The position numbers and the translations under genes are program-made. The notes below the pieces were generated by a model that searched no databases, had not been told where the DNA came from, and was given only the letters and a program-made list of their open reading frames with translations. DNA of 64,000 nucleotides, from assembly GCA_963780175.1 (NCBI GenBank), contig CAWAAT010000001.1, forward strand, positions 248,001 through 312,000, given 5' to 3'. This document shows positions 7,286-15,975 of this stretch, one piece after another. Origin of the DNA: Brooklawnia sp963780175. Its GTDB lineage: Bacteria; Actinomycetota; Actinomycetes; Propionibacteriales; Propionibacteriaceae. How positions within the stretch are numbered: position 1 is the first letter of the stretch; each line of letters begins with the position of its first letter.

Positions 7286-8740
7286 TCAGCCTTGGACGGC
7301 CGCGCGGAGCTTCGCTCCGAGGTCGGCGTCCACAGTCGACCAGTAGCCGAAGAAGTTCTCCAGCACCGTGTCGTTGGCGATGGCCTTACCCTGACCTGTC
7401 AGGGTGTCCAGGAAGCGATCCCGGGCGGCGTCGTCGAACACCTCGCGGTACAGCGTGCCGGCCTGACCGAAGTCGTCGTCCTCCGCGTGCAGGGTGTAGG
7501 CCTGACGCACCAGTTCGCCGTCCGCCTCCCAGCCGTTGTCCACCGGGCCGGTCTGGTCAGACCAGGAGTCACCGAAGGAGTTCGGGGCGTAGACTGGCTG
7601 GCGTCGCCACGGTGCTGGTAGGTCATGTTGCCGTCGAAGTTGTAGGTGTGCACCTCGACGACCGGCCGGTTGACCGGGAGCTGGTGGAAGTTGGTGCCGA
7701 TGCGGTAGCGCTGGGCGTCGGCGTAGGCGAAGATGCGACCCAGCAGCATCTTGTCGGGTGAGTTGCCGATGCCCGGCACCATGTTGGCCGGCGAGAAGGC
7801 GGCCTGCTCGATCTGGGCGAAGAAGTTCTCCGGGTTCTCGTTGAGGGTCATGGTGCCGACCTTGATCCGCGGGTAGTCCTTGTGCGACCACATCTTGGTC
7901 AGGTCGAACGGGTTGAACCGGTAGGTGGCCGCGTCGTCGTACGGCATGATCTGCACGTACAGGTCCCACGTGGGGAAGTCGCCGGCCTCGATGGCCTCGA
8001 ACAGGTCGCGGCGGTGGAAGTCGGCGTCCGGCGCCGGCCAGCCGCTCCGCCTCGGTCGTCCGTGAAGTTCTCCACGCCCTGCTGGGTCTGGAAGTGGTAC
8101 TTCACCCAGAACTTCTCGCCGGCCTCGTTGACCCACAGGTAGGTGTGCGAGGAGTAGCCGTTCATGTGGCGCCAGCGTCGTCGGCAGGCCGCGGTCACCC
8201 ATCAGGTAGGTGACCTGGTGGGCGGACTCGGGGTTCAGCGTCCAGAAGTCCCACTGCATGGTGGCGTCGCGCAGGCCCGGAGTCGGGCAGCCGCTTCTGG
8301 GAGCGGATGAAGTGCGGGAACTTCATCGGGTCGCGCACGAAGAAGACCGGGGTGTTGTTGCCGACGAGGTCGAAGTTGCCCTCGGTGGTGTAGAACTTCA
8401 GCGCGAAGCCGCGCACGTCGCGCCAGGTGTCGGGGGAGCCGAGCTCGCCGGCGACCGTGGAGAACCGGGCCAGCATCCGGGTCTTGACGCCGGGCTGGAA
8501 CAGCGCGGCCTTGGTGTAGCGCCGAGACGTCCTCGGTGGTCTCGAACTCGCCGAAGGCGCCGGCGCCCTTGGCGTGCGGGCGCGCTCGGGCACGTTCATC
8601 CGGTTGAAGTGGGCCAGGGTCTCGACCAGGTGGTGGTCGTGCAGCACGATCGGGCCGTCGGGACCGACGGTCAGCGAGTTGCGGTCGCTGACCGCGGGGA
8701 TTCCCGCCTGTGTCGTCGAACCGGTGGAATGATCGGTCAT
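7286..8740 (-). pseudogene. katA: Monofunctional haem catalase, broken by seven frameshifts
   Basis: Joining the frames gives a near complete clade-3-size catalase of about 480 residues: LARFSTVAGELGSPDT, NFDLVGNNTPVFFVRDP, WDFWTLNPESAHQVTYLMGDRGLP and the haem-proximal region FAYADAQRYRIGTNFHQLPVN are all present. I place five single-base insertions (near 8520, 8280, 8174, 8054, 8032) and two deletions (near 8580, 7593). No in-frame stop occurs and conserved residues survive, so the shifts may be sequence errors. The start has AGGAG 7 nt upstream. If functional, it would degrade hydrogen peroxide in the cytoplasm. Confidence 0.88.
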
Positions 8741-9003
8741 CGTCGTCTCCTGTCGCATTGCTCGTGCTTGTCTTGTCGATGGCTGGGCCACAACCGGCAG
8801 ACACTGCCATTGGGCTTACCCACCAAATCTGTCGCCCAGCCGCGTTGGACGCGTCGGGCAAACAAGTCCTGCCCCAACAACGTCGGTGCGACATCGGCAT
8901 ATTCCTCACCCCCACCTGGACGTCCGCCAGTTGAGACCGGACGAGGAGAGGCCGCTTCGTCGCAGTCCCATCCTCGTCGTTCGGTGTGCCCAATTACTGC
9001 TTA

Positions 9004-9822
9004 CTACTTGTTGGAGTACCCGCCGTCGACCTCGAGACAGGTGCCCGTGACGAAGGAGGAGAGGTCGGAGGCCAGCCAGAGGTAAGCCTTGGCGATCTCC
9101 TCCGCCTGGCCAAACCGGACCAGCATGCTGAGTTGCCTGGCGTAGTCATCAGGGTTGAAGCCGAACTGCTCGAGAGCACCACGCAGCATCGGGGTGTCGA
9201 TCGCGCCGGGAGCCACCGAGTTGATCCGGATGTTGTACTGCGAGTAGTCAAGCGCGGCCTGCTTGGTCAGACCGATGACTCCGTGCTTGGCGGTGACATA
9301 GGCAGGCGTCAATGGCTGCGGGCGAAGGCCACTGACCGAGGAGGTGTTGACGATGGAGCCACCCTCGTTCTGCTTCATCATCTGCATGATCTCGTACTTC
9401 AGGCAGAGTGCCACACCGCGGAGGTCGACGCGCATGATGGCATCGAACTCATCGATGTCCATGTCGGCAATGGCCTTGTCATCGGGAGTCCGCGCAGCAT
9501 TGTTGATCGCCACGTCAAGGCGCCCATAGGTCTCCACCGCAAAGTCGATCAGGGCCTTGACCTGCTCCTCATTCGAGACGTCCACCTTGAAGAAGCTGGC
9601 CTCACCGTGGTCGGCCCGGATCTTCTCCATCTCAGCTGTGCCGGTCTTCTCGTTGAAGTCCGCGATGATGACCTTGGCGCCGGCCTCGGCGAACAACTCC
9701 GCCGTGGCAGCGCCCATGCCCTGCCCGGCTCCGGTGATGAGGACCACCTTGTCCTCCACCGAGAACAGGCTGTACATCGTGCGAAGTGCCCTGATAAATG
9801 TCTCACGTGATTCGCGTCCCAT
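9004..9822 (-). CDS. Short-chain dehydrogenase/reductase (classical SDR)
   Basis: A 272-residue classical SDR: cofactor motif TGAGQGMG, NNAA, the catalytic Ser in NTSSVSG, YVTAK (Tyr-x3-Lys), and the C-terminal VDGGYSNK. An acidic Asp after the second beta strand (IIADFN) favours NAD(H). The start at 9822 has AGGAGAACC directly upstream. A later ATG at 9777 would still keep the whole Rossmann fold. The substrate is unknown, and the gene stands alone between the catalase and the divergent LolA-like gene. Confidence 0.85.
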   Translation of the reverse strand: MGRESRETFIRALRTMYSLFSVEDKVVLITGAGQGMGAATAELFAEAGAKVIIADFNEKTGTAEMEKIRADHGEASFFKVDVSNEEQVKALIDFAVETYGRLDVAINNAARTPDDKAIADMDIDEFDAIMRVDLRGVALCLKYEIMQMMKQNEGGSIVNTSSVSGLRPQPLTPAYVTAKHGVIGLTKQAALDYSQYNIRINSVAPGAIDTPMLRGALEQFGFNPDDYARQLSMLVRFGQAEEIAKAYLWLASDLSSFVTGTCLEVDGGYSNK

Positions 9823-10025
9823 GGTTCTCCTGCTCGGATTCGGCCAGACAACGTAGCCCTCTGGCGACTCGCGGTCTGCACCACGAGGCACTCTGCTTCG
9901 AGTTGACTACGTCGGACTGTCCCAAGAACGACGCGCGAATTGCGGTAAGCAGGTGTAGACAGATCGGGGTCGATCGCTACCACGGTGTGATGAGCCGAAC
10001 AACGGGGCCAACGTAGATTGGCGAA

Positions 10026-11195
10026 GTGATCACTCAGGCGTCGAAGTCAACCGTTCGCTGGATAGCCCCCGCCGCCGCAGCCGGACTCGTCATCGCCGGC
10101 CCCGCCTTCCTGACTGGGGTGGCCCAGGCGGAGCCCGCCCTTCCGCCCAAGAGCGCCGACGACATCATCGCCGAGGTCCTCGCCGCCTATCCGGTGGCGT
10201 TCACAGGTGAGGTGAGCCAGCAGATGAACCTGGGGTTGCCCGAGATGCCGGGCCAGTCGGGCGTCGATCTCAGTAGCCCTGACGCGCTGTGGTCGCTGGT
10301 ATCAGGTACCAACACCTGGCGGTTGTGGTACGACGGGGACCGTTCCTACCGGGTGGCGATCATTCGTGGACAGTCCGAGTCAGACCTCATCAGCAACGGC
10401 TCGGTGGTGTGGGCCTGGTCGAGCCAGTCGCAGACGGCTGTGCGAACCCAGATCGAGTCGACCAGCCCCGACCCGCGACCCGTCCCCACCTCCTCACCGC
10501 AACAGGCCGCCCAAGAGCTGCTTCGCGAACTTGAGCAGGACAGCTCAGTTTCCACCGACGCCAACGTCAGGGTGGCCGGTCGGGCAGCCTACGAGGTCGT
10601 CGTCATCCCGTCCCAACCGGGCACGCGTGTCGCGCAGGCTCGCATCGCCGTGGACGCCGAGACGGCCCTGCCGTTACGCCTGCAGATCTTCTCGACAACT
10701 TCACAGGCCCCTGCAGTCGAGATCGGCTTCACCAAAGTGAACTTCACCACCCCCAACTCGTCGGTCTTCGAATTCACGCCACCGCCAGGTGCCGAGATCA
10801 TCGAGCACGCTCAGGACAGCAGCTACCCGCTGCCCGAGCCCACGCGGGACGATAACACCGGTGCGCCCTCGGGGCTTCCTCACGCTGCGGAATCCTCCGC
10901 CGAGGTGGTCGAAACTGCCGGACTCGAACCCGCCGGACATGGCGACCACGTGACGATCGGCGAGGGCTGGGCGCAGGTCACCGTAACCGCGCCCATCAGC
11001 CAGGTCGCCGATCCCAGTGCCACCACAGCGCCACTCGAGAACTCGTTGACAGAGTTGTTGCCCAAGGTGTCGGGTGACTGGGGCAGTGGAGTGGTCCTGG
11101 ACGGAACCTTGATCAGTGTCGTGATCGCTGATGACGGCAGGATGGCCTTTGGAGCCGTCGCACCGGAAACCCTGTACCAGGCCCTGGCGCGGTGA
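10026..11195 (+). CDS. Secreted LolA-like protein
   Basis: A 389-residue protein with a signal peptide ending AQA-EPALPP (cleavage near residue 35). The mature part resembles the lipoprotein-carrier (LolA/DUF2092-like) fold of actinobacterial secreted proteins: SADDIIAEVLAAYPVAFTGEVSQQMNLGLPE, then WRLWYDGDRSYRVA and VWAWSSQSQT strands. A TAGATT box 6 nt before the GTG start indicates a leaderless mRNA. Its stop overlaps the ABC ATPase start (GTGA), so it belongs to an ABC-2 operon. It may hand a lipidic or peptide cargo to, or from, that transporter. That role is inference. Confidence 0.75.
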   Translation: MITQASKSTVRWIAPAAAAGLVIAGPAFLTGVAQAEPALPPKSADDIIAEVLAAYPVAFTGEVSQQMNLGLPEMPGQSGVDLSSPDALWSLVSGTNTWRLWYDGDRSYRVAIIRGQSESDLISNGSVVWAWSSQSQTAVRTQIESTSPDPRPVPTSSPQQAAQELLRELEQDSSVSTDANVRVAGRAAYEVVVIPSQPGTRVAQARIAVDAETALPLRLQIFSTTSQAPAVEIGFTKVNFTTPNSSVFEFTPPPGAEIIEHAQDSSYPLPEPTRDDNTGAPSGLPHAAESSAEVVETAGLEPAGHGDHVTIGEGWAQVTVTAPISQVADPSATTAPLENSLTELLPKVSGDWGSGVVLDGTLISVVIADDGRMAFGAVAPETLYQALAR

Positions 11196-12124
11196 CCGAT
11201 CTCGCCATCGCATCGGCGGGTCTCACCAAGGCGTTCGGACATCAGGTTGTCGTCGACAACATCGACCTGGTCGTGCCTCGAGGGGCCATCTACGGGTTTC
11301 TCGGCCCCAACGGCTCGGGCAAGACCACGACCATCAGGATGCTGCTTGGACTGATTCGAGCGACCGACGGCAGCAGCACCGTCCTGGGGCGTCCCGTGCC
11401 TCTCGAGGTTGACAAGGTCCTGCCCAGGATCGGGGCGCTGGTCGAAGGTCCGGCCTTCCACCCCTACCTGTCAGGTCGGGCGAACCTGGTCAGGTTGGAC
11501 AGCGCCGACCGCTACTCAGATGCGCGCACCGTCAGATCACGCGTCGCCTCGGCACTTGAGCGGGTCGGCCTGTCGGCTGCAGCGTCCAAGACCTTTCGGG
11601 CCTACTCACTTGGCATGAAGCAGCGGCTGGCGATCGCGGCCTGCCTGCTTCAGCCTCGCGAACTGCTGATTCTGGACGAGCCGACAAACGGGTTGGATCC
11701 GCAAGGCACTCGAGAGGTGCGCCACCTGGTGGCCTCCCTCGCCGAGGGCGGCGCGACTGTGCTGATCAGCAGCCACTTGCTCAGTGAGGTCGAGCAGGTG
11801 TGCACCCACGTCGGGGTGATGAACAGGGGGAAGCTGGTCGCCCAGGACAAGCTCGGTTCGCTGCGCTCGGCTGCCAGCGTCCGGATCGAGTTGCAGACCC
11901 CGGACGCAGAGCAGGCGCTCGGTGTGCTCGTGCACCTCGGAGTGACCGATGCCCGCGTGAGCGATCGTTCGGTCTGGTTCTCACCGGGCTCCCTGCCGCC
12001 GGAGAACGTCGTGGCAGCGCTGGTCGCCCACCAGGTTCGGGTGGCGGCGTTCAACGTGACCACCCCCACATTGGAGGACCTGTTCGTGGGCCTCACCGGG
12101 GAGGGTTTCGATGTCGGTGCCTGA
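11192..12124 (+). CDS. ABC-2 type transporter ATP-binding protein
   Basis: A 310-residue ATPase: Walker A GPNGSGKTT (near residue 37), signature YSLGMKQRL, Walker B LLILDEPTNGLDP, H-loop SSHLLSEVE, and a C-terminal domain of about 90 residues seen in drug or antibiotic exporter ATPases. It starts with a GTG overlapping the previous stop, and its end overlaps the permease start by 14 bp. With the permease it forms an exporter of unknown cargo. Confidence 0.88.
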   Translation: MTDLAIASAGLTKAFGHQVVVDNIDLVVPRGAIYGFLGPNGSGKTTTIRMLLGLIRATDGSSTVLGRPVPLEVDKVLPRIGALVEGPAFHPYLSGRANLVRLDSADRYSDARTVRSRVASALERVGLSAAASKTFRAYSLGMKQRLAIAACLLQPRELLILDEPTNGLDPQGTREVRHLVASLAEGGATVLISSHLLSEVEQVCTHVGVMNRGKLVAQDKLGSLRSAASVRIELQTPDAEQALGVLVHLGVTDARVSDRSVWFSPGSLPPENVVAALVAHQVRVAAFNVTTPTLEDLFVGLTGEGFDVGA

Positions 12125-12935
12125 ACCTCACGCGTGGGCGGGTTTCTCGAGATTTCTCTCGTCCGAGCTGGTACTCGTGTTCGGGCGGCGGCGCAACCAG
12201 ATGGGGCTGCTGGTCCTGGCCGCGGTGCCCCTGGTGATGGCCGTGGCCATGCGGTCGTCCTCCCATGGGATGGCCGGCGGATTGCTGTCGGGCAACGGGC
12301 TGATCGTGCCGGTGACTGCTCTGATAGCGGAGGCGCCGTTCTTCCTGCCGCTGGCGATCGCCATGCTCGCGGGGGACGCGGTGGCGGGGGAGGCCAACCA
12401 GGGGACGCTGCGCTACCTGCTCACGGTGCCTGCCGGCCGAACCAGATTGCTGCTGGTGAAGCTGTGTTCCCTGTTGATCGGCTGCCTGACCGGCGTGGCG
12501 GTGGTGGGCGTGACAGGCACGGTCGCGGGAGTCGCACTGTTGGGTGCCGGCCCGATGTACACCATGTCGGGCAGCCAGATCGGCTTCTGGGAAGGCATCG
12601 GGCGGGTCGTGTTGATGTACCTCTACGTCGCCGCGCTGCTGGCGGGTCTGGCCGCTGTTGGCCTGTTCGTCTCGACGTTGACCGACCAGCCGCTGGCGGC
12701 CGCCGTGGCCATCATGGTCATCAACATCCTCGGCTGGATCGCGATCGCCGTCGAGCAGCTGGCCTGGCTGCACCCCTGGTTGCTGTCGAACTGGACGCTC
12801 AACTTCACCGAATTGCTCAGCGACCCCATGATGACCACGCAGGTGATGCGGGGACTGTACTTGGCCCTGGGCTACGTCGTCGTCTTCGCACTGGCGTCCT
12901 GGGCTCGCTTCCTGCGCAAGGACATCACCAGCTGA
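12111..12935 (+). CDS. ABC-2 type transporter permease
   Basis: A 274-residue membrane protein with about six hydrophobic segments (MGLLVLAAVPLVMAVAM, LPLAIAMLAGDAVAGE, LLIGCLTGVAVVGVTG, VLMYLYVAALLAGLAAVG, AVAIMVINILGWIAIAV, LYLALGYVVVFALASW). The EANQGTLRYLLTVPAGR loop is the hallmark of ABC-2 permeases, where it couples to the ATPase. It is translationally coupled to the ATPase gene. Confidence 0.85.
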   Translation: MSVPEPHAWAGFSRFLSSELVLVFGRRRNQMGLLVLAAVPLVMAVAMRSSSHGMAGGLLSGNGLIVPVTALIAEAPFFLPLAIAMLAGDAVAGEANQGTLRYLLTVPAGRTRLLLVKLCSLLIGCLTGVAVVGVTGTVAGVALLGAGPMYTMSGSQIGFWEGIGRVVLMYLYVAALLAGLAAVGLFVSTLTDQPLAAAVAIMVINILGWIAIAVEQLAWLHPWLLSNWTLNFTELLSDPMMTTQVMRGLYLALGYVVVFALASWARFLRKDITS

Positions 12936-12961
12936 GCCGCGGGCGGCACTATTCTCTGGTG

Positions 12962-13525
12962 GTGGCCATGAACCTGCGCGTCGCCAGTTCGCTCGTCCTC
13001 GTCGTGACGCTCGGCTCGACAGGGTGCTCCGCCGGATCATCACCGGAACCCCCAGCTGCTCCGAGCAGTCGCGCGCAGACTGGCCCGGCCATCGGCGTCC
13101 AGCCCGACGTGTCGGGTGGTGCGGTCTATACGGGCCCGGACGAGTTCAGCGTGCGCGCCGCGCTGATGCCGATGATGTCGGCCCAGCAGCGAGCCACGGA
13201 GGCCGCCTTCGGCAAGGTTGACTGGCTGTCGGAACCGGCGTTTCTGTACCGGCGTTCGATGAACGACAGCTCGGTACCGTCGCTGCACGTCACCGGCACC
13301 ACATCGGCGTCCACCACCCGCAGCGAGTCGTGGCTGAAGGCGAGCAACGAGGCGCTGTCCGGCCACGGCTTCCAGCCGGTCAGCGCGCCCTTGGAGGACG
13401 ATGGGGGAGGGCTTCTGCTGATTTCGGCCAACCCGGCACTGGACGCCTGCCTGACCACCCGGTGGGGTCAGGGCAGTGTCACCATCACGATCGAAGTGGC
13501 AGCGACCGACTGGCAGTGCACCTGA
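12962..13525 (+). CDS. Small lipoprotein of unknown function
   Basis: A 187-residue protein with a signal peptide and lipobox LGSTGC, then a Pro/Ser-rich linker and a globular part with FSVRAALMPMMSAQQRATEAAF. I do not recognise a family. A TATTCT box lies 6 nt before the GTG at 12962, so a leaderless start there is favoured over the ATG two codons later. It follows the ABC-2 permease by 26 bp but appears to have its own promoter. Confidence 0.7.
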   Translation: MAMNLRVASSLVLVVTLGSTGCSAGSSPEPPAAPSSRAQTGPAIGVQPDVSGGAVYTGPDEFSVRAALMPMMSAQQRATEAAFGKVDWLSEPAFLYRRSMNDSSVPSLHVTGTTSASTTRSESWLKASNEALSGHGFQPVSAPLEDDGGGLLLISANPALDACLTTRWGQGSVTITIEVAATDWQCT

Positions 13526-13556
13526 GGACGCACGCACAGCACGCAAGCAGAGCAGA

Positions 13557-13590
13557 GGGGTGCGCAAACCTGTGATGGTTCACGCACCCC
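13557..13590. terminator. Bidirectional terminator hairpin
   Basis: GGGGTGCG pairs perfectly with CGCACCCC around an 18 nt interior that can add AACC/GGTT. It lies between the convergent lipoprotein gene and the Ala-rich secreted protein gene. Confidence 0.75.
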
Positions 13591-13601
13591 GGTGGAAGGT
13601 G

Positions 13602-14168
13602 TCAGTGCCGACCGCCACCGAACCCGATGATGCCGGCCTTCGCCGCCTTCATCACGGCGTCCGCCTCCGACTGGGTGAGCGTGCCGTCGGTCACCGCCGC
13701 ATCAAGCCGCGTCTGGAAGCTGGCCTGGCGCTCGGCGTCGGCCGCCGCGCGAAGTTCGTCCAGCGCCTGGGTGACGTCGGCCTCTTCAACACCCAGCTGG
13801 CTGGCCAATTCCTTGACGAAAGCCGCCTGCTGAGCTGATCTGTCAGTCTCTGTGGGCTCCGTGGCCTCAGCAGGCCGCTCGGGACGAGTCGCCTCACGGG
13901 CGGCCTGCATCGCGTCTGCAACGCTCGTCTCGTCGAGACCCAGCTTCTCGGCCAACGCGGCGGCCGAGGCCTGAGGGTTCATGCCGACCCTGCCGTGGTG
14001 TCGTCCGCCCATGCCGGCAGACATCTCGCTGGAATCCTGGGCTGCAGCGCTGCTGCTCGAGCTCGGGCTGTCCGTCGGATCCGCCTGGGCCAGCGCGACT
14101 CCGAGCAGGCTGCCCACGCTGATGATGCCGGCGGCGGCCCCGACTCCGATCTTGTGACTGGTCTTCAT
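13602..14168 (-). CDS. Secreted Ala-rich helical protein
   Basis: A 188-residue protein with a signal peptide (HKIGVGAAAGIISVGSLLGVALAQA) followed by a Ser-rich spacer and a GGRHHGR patch. The rest is helical, with two similar units (AALAEKLGLDETSVADAMQAA, ELASQLGVEEADVTQALDEL) and a third segment (LDAAVTDGTLTQSEADAVM). Such LGV-x-E-x-DV repeats occur in small envelope proteins of uncharacterised role. Shine-Dalgarno AAAGGGA precedes the ATG. It ends in GFGGGRH. No enzyme function can be assigned. Confidence 0.72.
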   Translation of the reverse strand: MKTSHKIGVGAAAGIISVGSLLGVALAQADPTDSPSSSSSAAAQDSSEMSAGMGGRHHGRVGMNPQASAAALAEKLGLDETSVADAMQAAREATRPERPAEATEPTETDRSAQQAAFVKELASQLGVEEADVTQALDELRAAADAERQASFQTRLDAAVTDGTLTQSEADAVMKAAKAGIIGFGGGRH

Positions 14169-14224
14169 AGTGTCCCTTTCTGGTGGACCGTTCTGGTCTA
14201 CTACCAGTTCACCGCGCCAGCTTG

Positions 14225-15058
14225 TCAGCAGGCCCTGCCCAAGCTGTCAGTTGGCTGTGAATCTGCGAAGGGCCAGGCCGTGACCATCGGCCCCGATCGA
14301 CCTGGTTCGCGGTAGTGCTCGAAACCCAACCAATCCCTGAACCCCTGTTCGGGCACCGAGAGCATCCACTGGGTGTCCGACTGGCTCCCATGGGCGGCCA
14401 GCGCCGCACGTTTGAGTTCCAGGTAGTCGGTGACGTCCACCCTCCAGTGCAAATCAGACTCGGGCAGGCCCATGGGCAGCCCGTCATCACCCACCATCTC
14501 CATCTCCTCGAGTGCGAGCCCTGCGGCGACTGCCCTGGCAGCCATCCGTTGGGCGTCGTCCTGATTCGTGGTCTGTTCGAGCACCCGGGGACGCCGCGCT
14601 GCCAACTCCGCCGCCCGGTGGACGACATTGTGCACAGCTATGTGGTCGGGATGGCCGTAGTTCCCGTGCCAGTCGTAGCCCACCACGACCTCGGCCGACT
14701 CATCGTCGAGGATCGCAACGAGCCTCCCGGCGGCCTCGTCCACGTCGGCCTGGACGAAGCACTCGGGGTGGGCGTTCTGCTCCCACCCAGTCATGCCCGA
14801 ATCCTGGTAACCCAGGAACTCCACTCGGGCGATGCCGATGATCGCCGCGGCGGCCAATGCCTCGGCCTTGCGGCGGTCGATCACCGATTCGCCGGGGGCC
14901 AGGTCGTCGGGCACGGTGCCGTGTTCACCGTTGGTGGCGAAAACGGCCACGACCCGGTGCCCCTCCTGGACAAGTCGGGCCATGGTCCCGGAGGTCTGAC
15001 TGGCCTCGTCATCGGGGTGCGCGTGCAGGAATACGACTGTGGTCACGATTTCAATCAT
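14225..15058 (-). CDS. LmbE/PIG-L family deacetylase, mycothiol conjugate amidase-like
   Basis: A 277-residue zinc hydrolase of the PIG-L family. It has the metal motif HAHPDDE near the N terminus and the third ligand in GHPDHIAVH. Length and the ATNGEHG and DWHGNYGHPDH segments match the actinobacterial MshB/Mca group, which deacetylates GlcNAc-inositol or cleaves mycothiol S-conjugates. Which of the two it is cannot be decided by eye. A GTG at 15046 is an alternative start, just before TTVVFLHAHPDDE. Confidence 0.82.
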   Translation of the reverse strand: MIEIVTTVVFLHAHPDDEASQTSGTMARLVQEGHRVVAVFATNGEHGTVPDDLAPGESVIDRRKAEALAAAAIIGIARVEFLGYQDSGMTGWEQNAHPECFVQADVDEAAGRLVAILDDESAEVVVGYDWHGNYGHPDHIAVHNVVHRAAELAARRPRVLEQTTNQDDAQRMAARAVAAGLALEEMEMVGDDGLPMGLPESDLHWRVDVTDYLELKRAALAAHGSQSDTQWMLSVPEQGFRDWLGFEHYREPGRSGPMVTAWPFADSQPTDSLGRAC

Positions 15059-15167
15059 TCCACAATACCGTTATTGGATGGGCTGGCGGGGCGATATGAG
15101 CCGGGGATCGGGACGTCGCAGCGCGGTAATGGCCGTGCAGCGAACCCTCGATCGTTAGGCTGACGTC

Positions 15168-15971
15168 ATGCAACTGGCACCTAGTGATCGCTTCTACCGG
15201 CTCGTGGTTCGCACCGGGATTCTCGCCCGATGGCTTCTGCGGCTGCGGGTTGAGATCACCGGAGTGGAGAACCTCCCGGAGGAGGAGACTCGGCACGGGT
15301 ACCGCGTGGTTGCCCCCGGTACCGGCGCGGTGGTGGCCATGAACCATTTCGGTCTGGTCGACTTCGTCTTCGCCGAGTTGGCTGTTTTCAAGGGCAACCG
15401 GGCCCACATCAGGTTCATGATCACCCGCAAGAGGGCCGGCAATCTATTCATGCAGGCGGTCGTCCAGTTATGTGACCACATCGTGGTCGACCGGGCTCGG
15501 GGCGAGGGGGCCCTGCTGGACGGCATCGCCAAAGCCAGGCGAGGTGACTACGTCGGTATCTTCGCGGAAGGCTCGACCAACCTCAGCTTCCAGGTGCGTC
15601 CTATCAAGTCCGGGGCTGTGCGGATCGCGGCCACAACCGGTGTGCCGATCATCCCGGTCTCGGTCTTCGGAGCCCACCGCTTGATCACTCGCGGCCGAAA
15701 AGTACGGCTGCGCGAATTGTGGCGGGCCCCGGTGCGCGTCCACATCGGAGAACCCTTCCGGGTCTCGCCGGACGACGACGTCAAAGCCGCCTCCGAGCAG
15801 TTGCGGGCCCGGCTGCAGGCCGGTGTCGACCTTGCCATCGACACCTACCAGCACCCGCTGGAGGCCGGCGCCTGGTGGCTGCCCACGAGCCGCGGGGGCA
15901 CTGCCATGACCCCGAGACAGGACGACCAGAAGTACGCCCAGGAGCGTGCCAAGTACGATCAGACCGGCTGA
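15168..15971 (+). CDS. plsC: 1-acyl-sn-glycerol-3-phosphate acyltransferase family protein
   Basis: A 267-residue PlsC-family acyltransferase. It shows the catalytic HX4D motif (NHFGLVD, near residue 60), motif III FAEGSTN, and motif IV PIIPVSVFG. It should acylate lysophosphatidate or a related lyso-lipid at the inner membrane face. A TAGGCT box sits 6 nt before the ATG, suggesting a leaderless transcript. It converges on the enolase-superfamily gene with a 4 bp gap. Confidence 0.85.
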   Translation: MQLAPSDRFYRLVVRTGILARWLLRLRVEITGVENLPEEETRHGYRVVAPGTGAVVAMNHFGLVDFVFAELAVFKGNRAHIRFMITRKRAGNLFMQAVVQLCDHIVVDRARGEGALLDGIAKARRGDYVGIFAEGSTNLSFQVRPIKSGAVRIAATTGVPIIPVSVFGAHRLITRGRKVRLRELWRAPVRVHIGEPFRVSPDDDVKAASEQLRARLQAGVDLAIDTYQHPLEAGAWWLPTSRGGTAMTPRQDDQKYAQERAKYDQTG

Positions 15972-15975
15972 GCTC

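Noticed and set aside
8796..8808. GGCAG-N3-CTGCC upstream of katA as an operator
   Set aside because: Five-base arms are frequent by chance at this GC content, and nothing ties it to a peroxide regulator.
12134..12961. A long plus-strand frame joined to the small lipoprotein
   Set aside because: It overlaps the ABC-2 permease out of frame with Arg/Gly-rich sequence. The lipoprotein begins with its own signal peptide at 12962.
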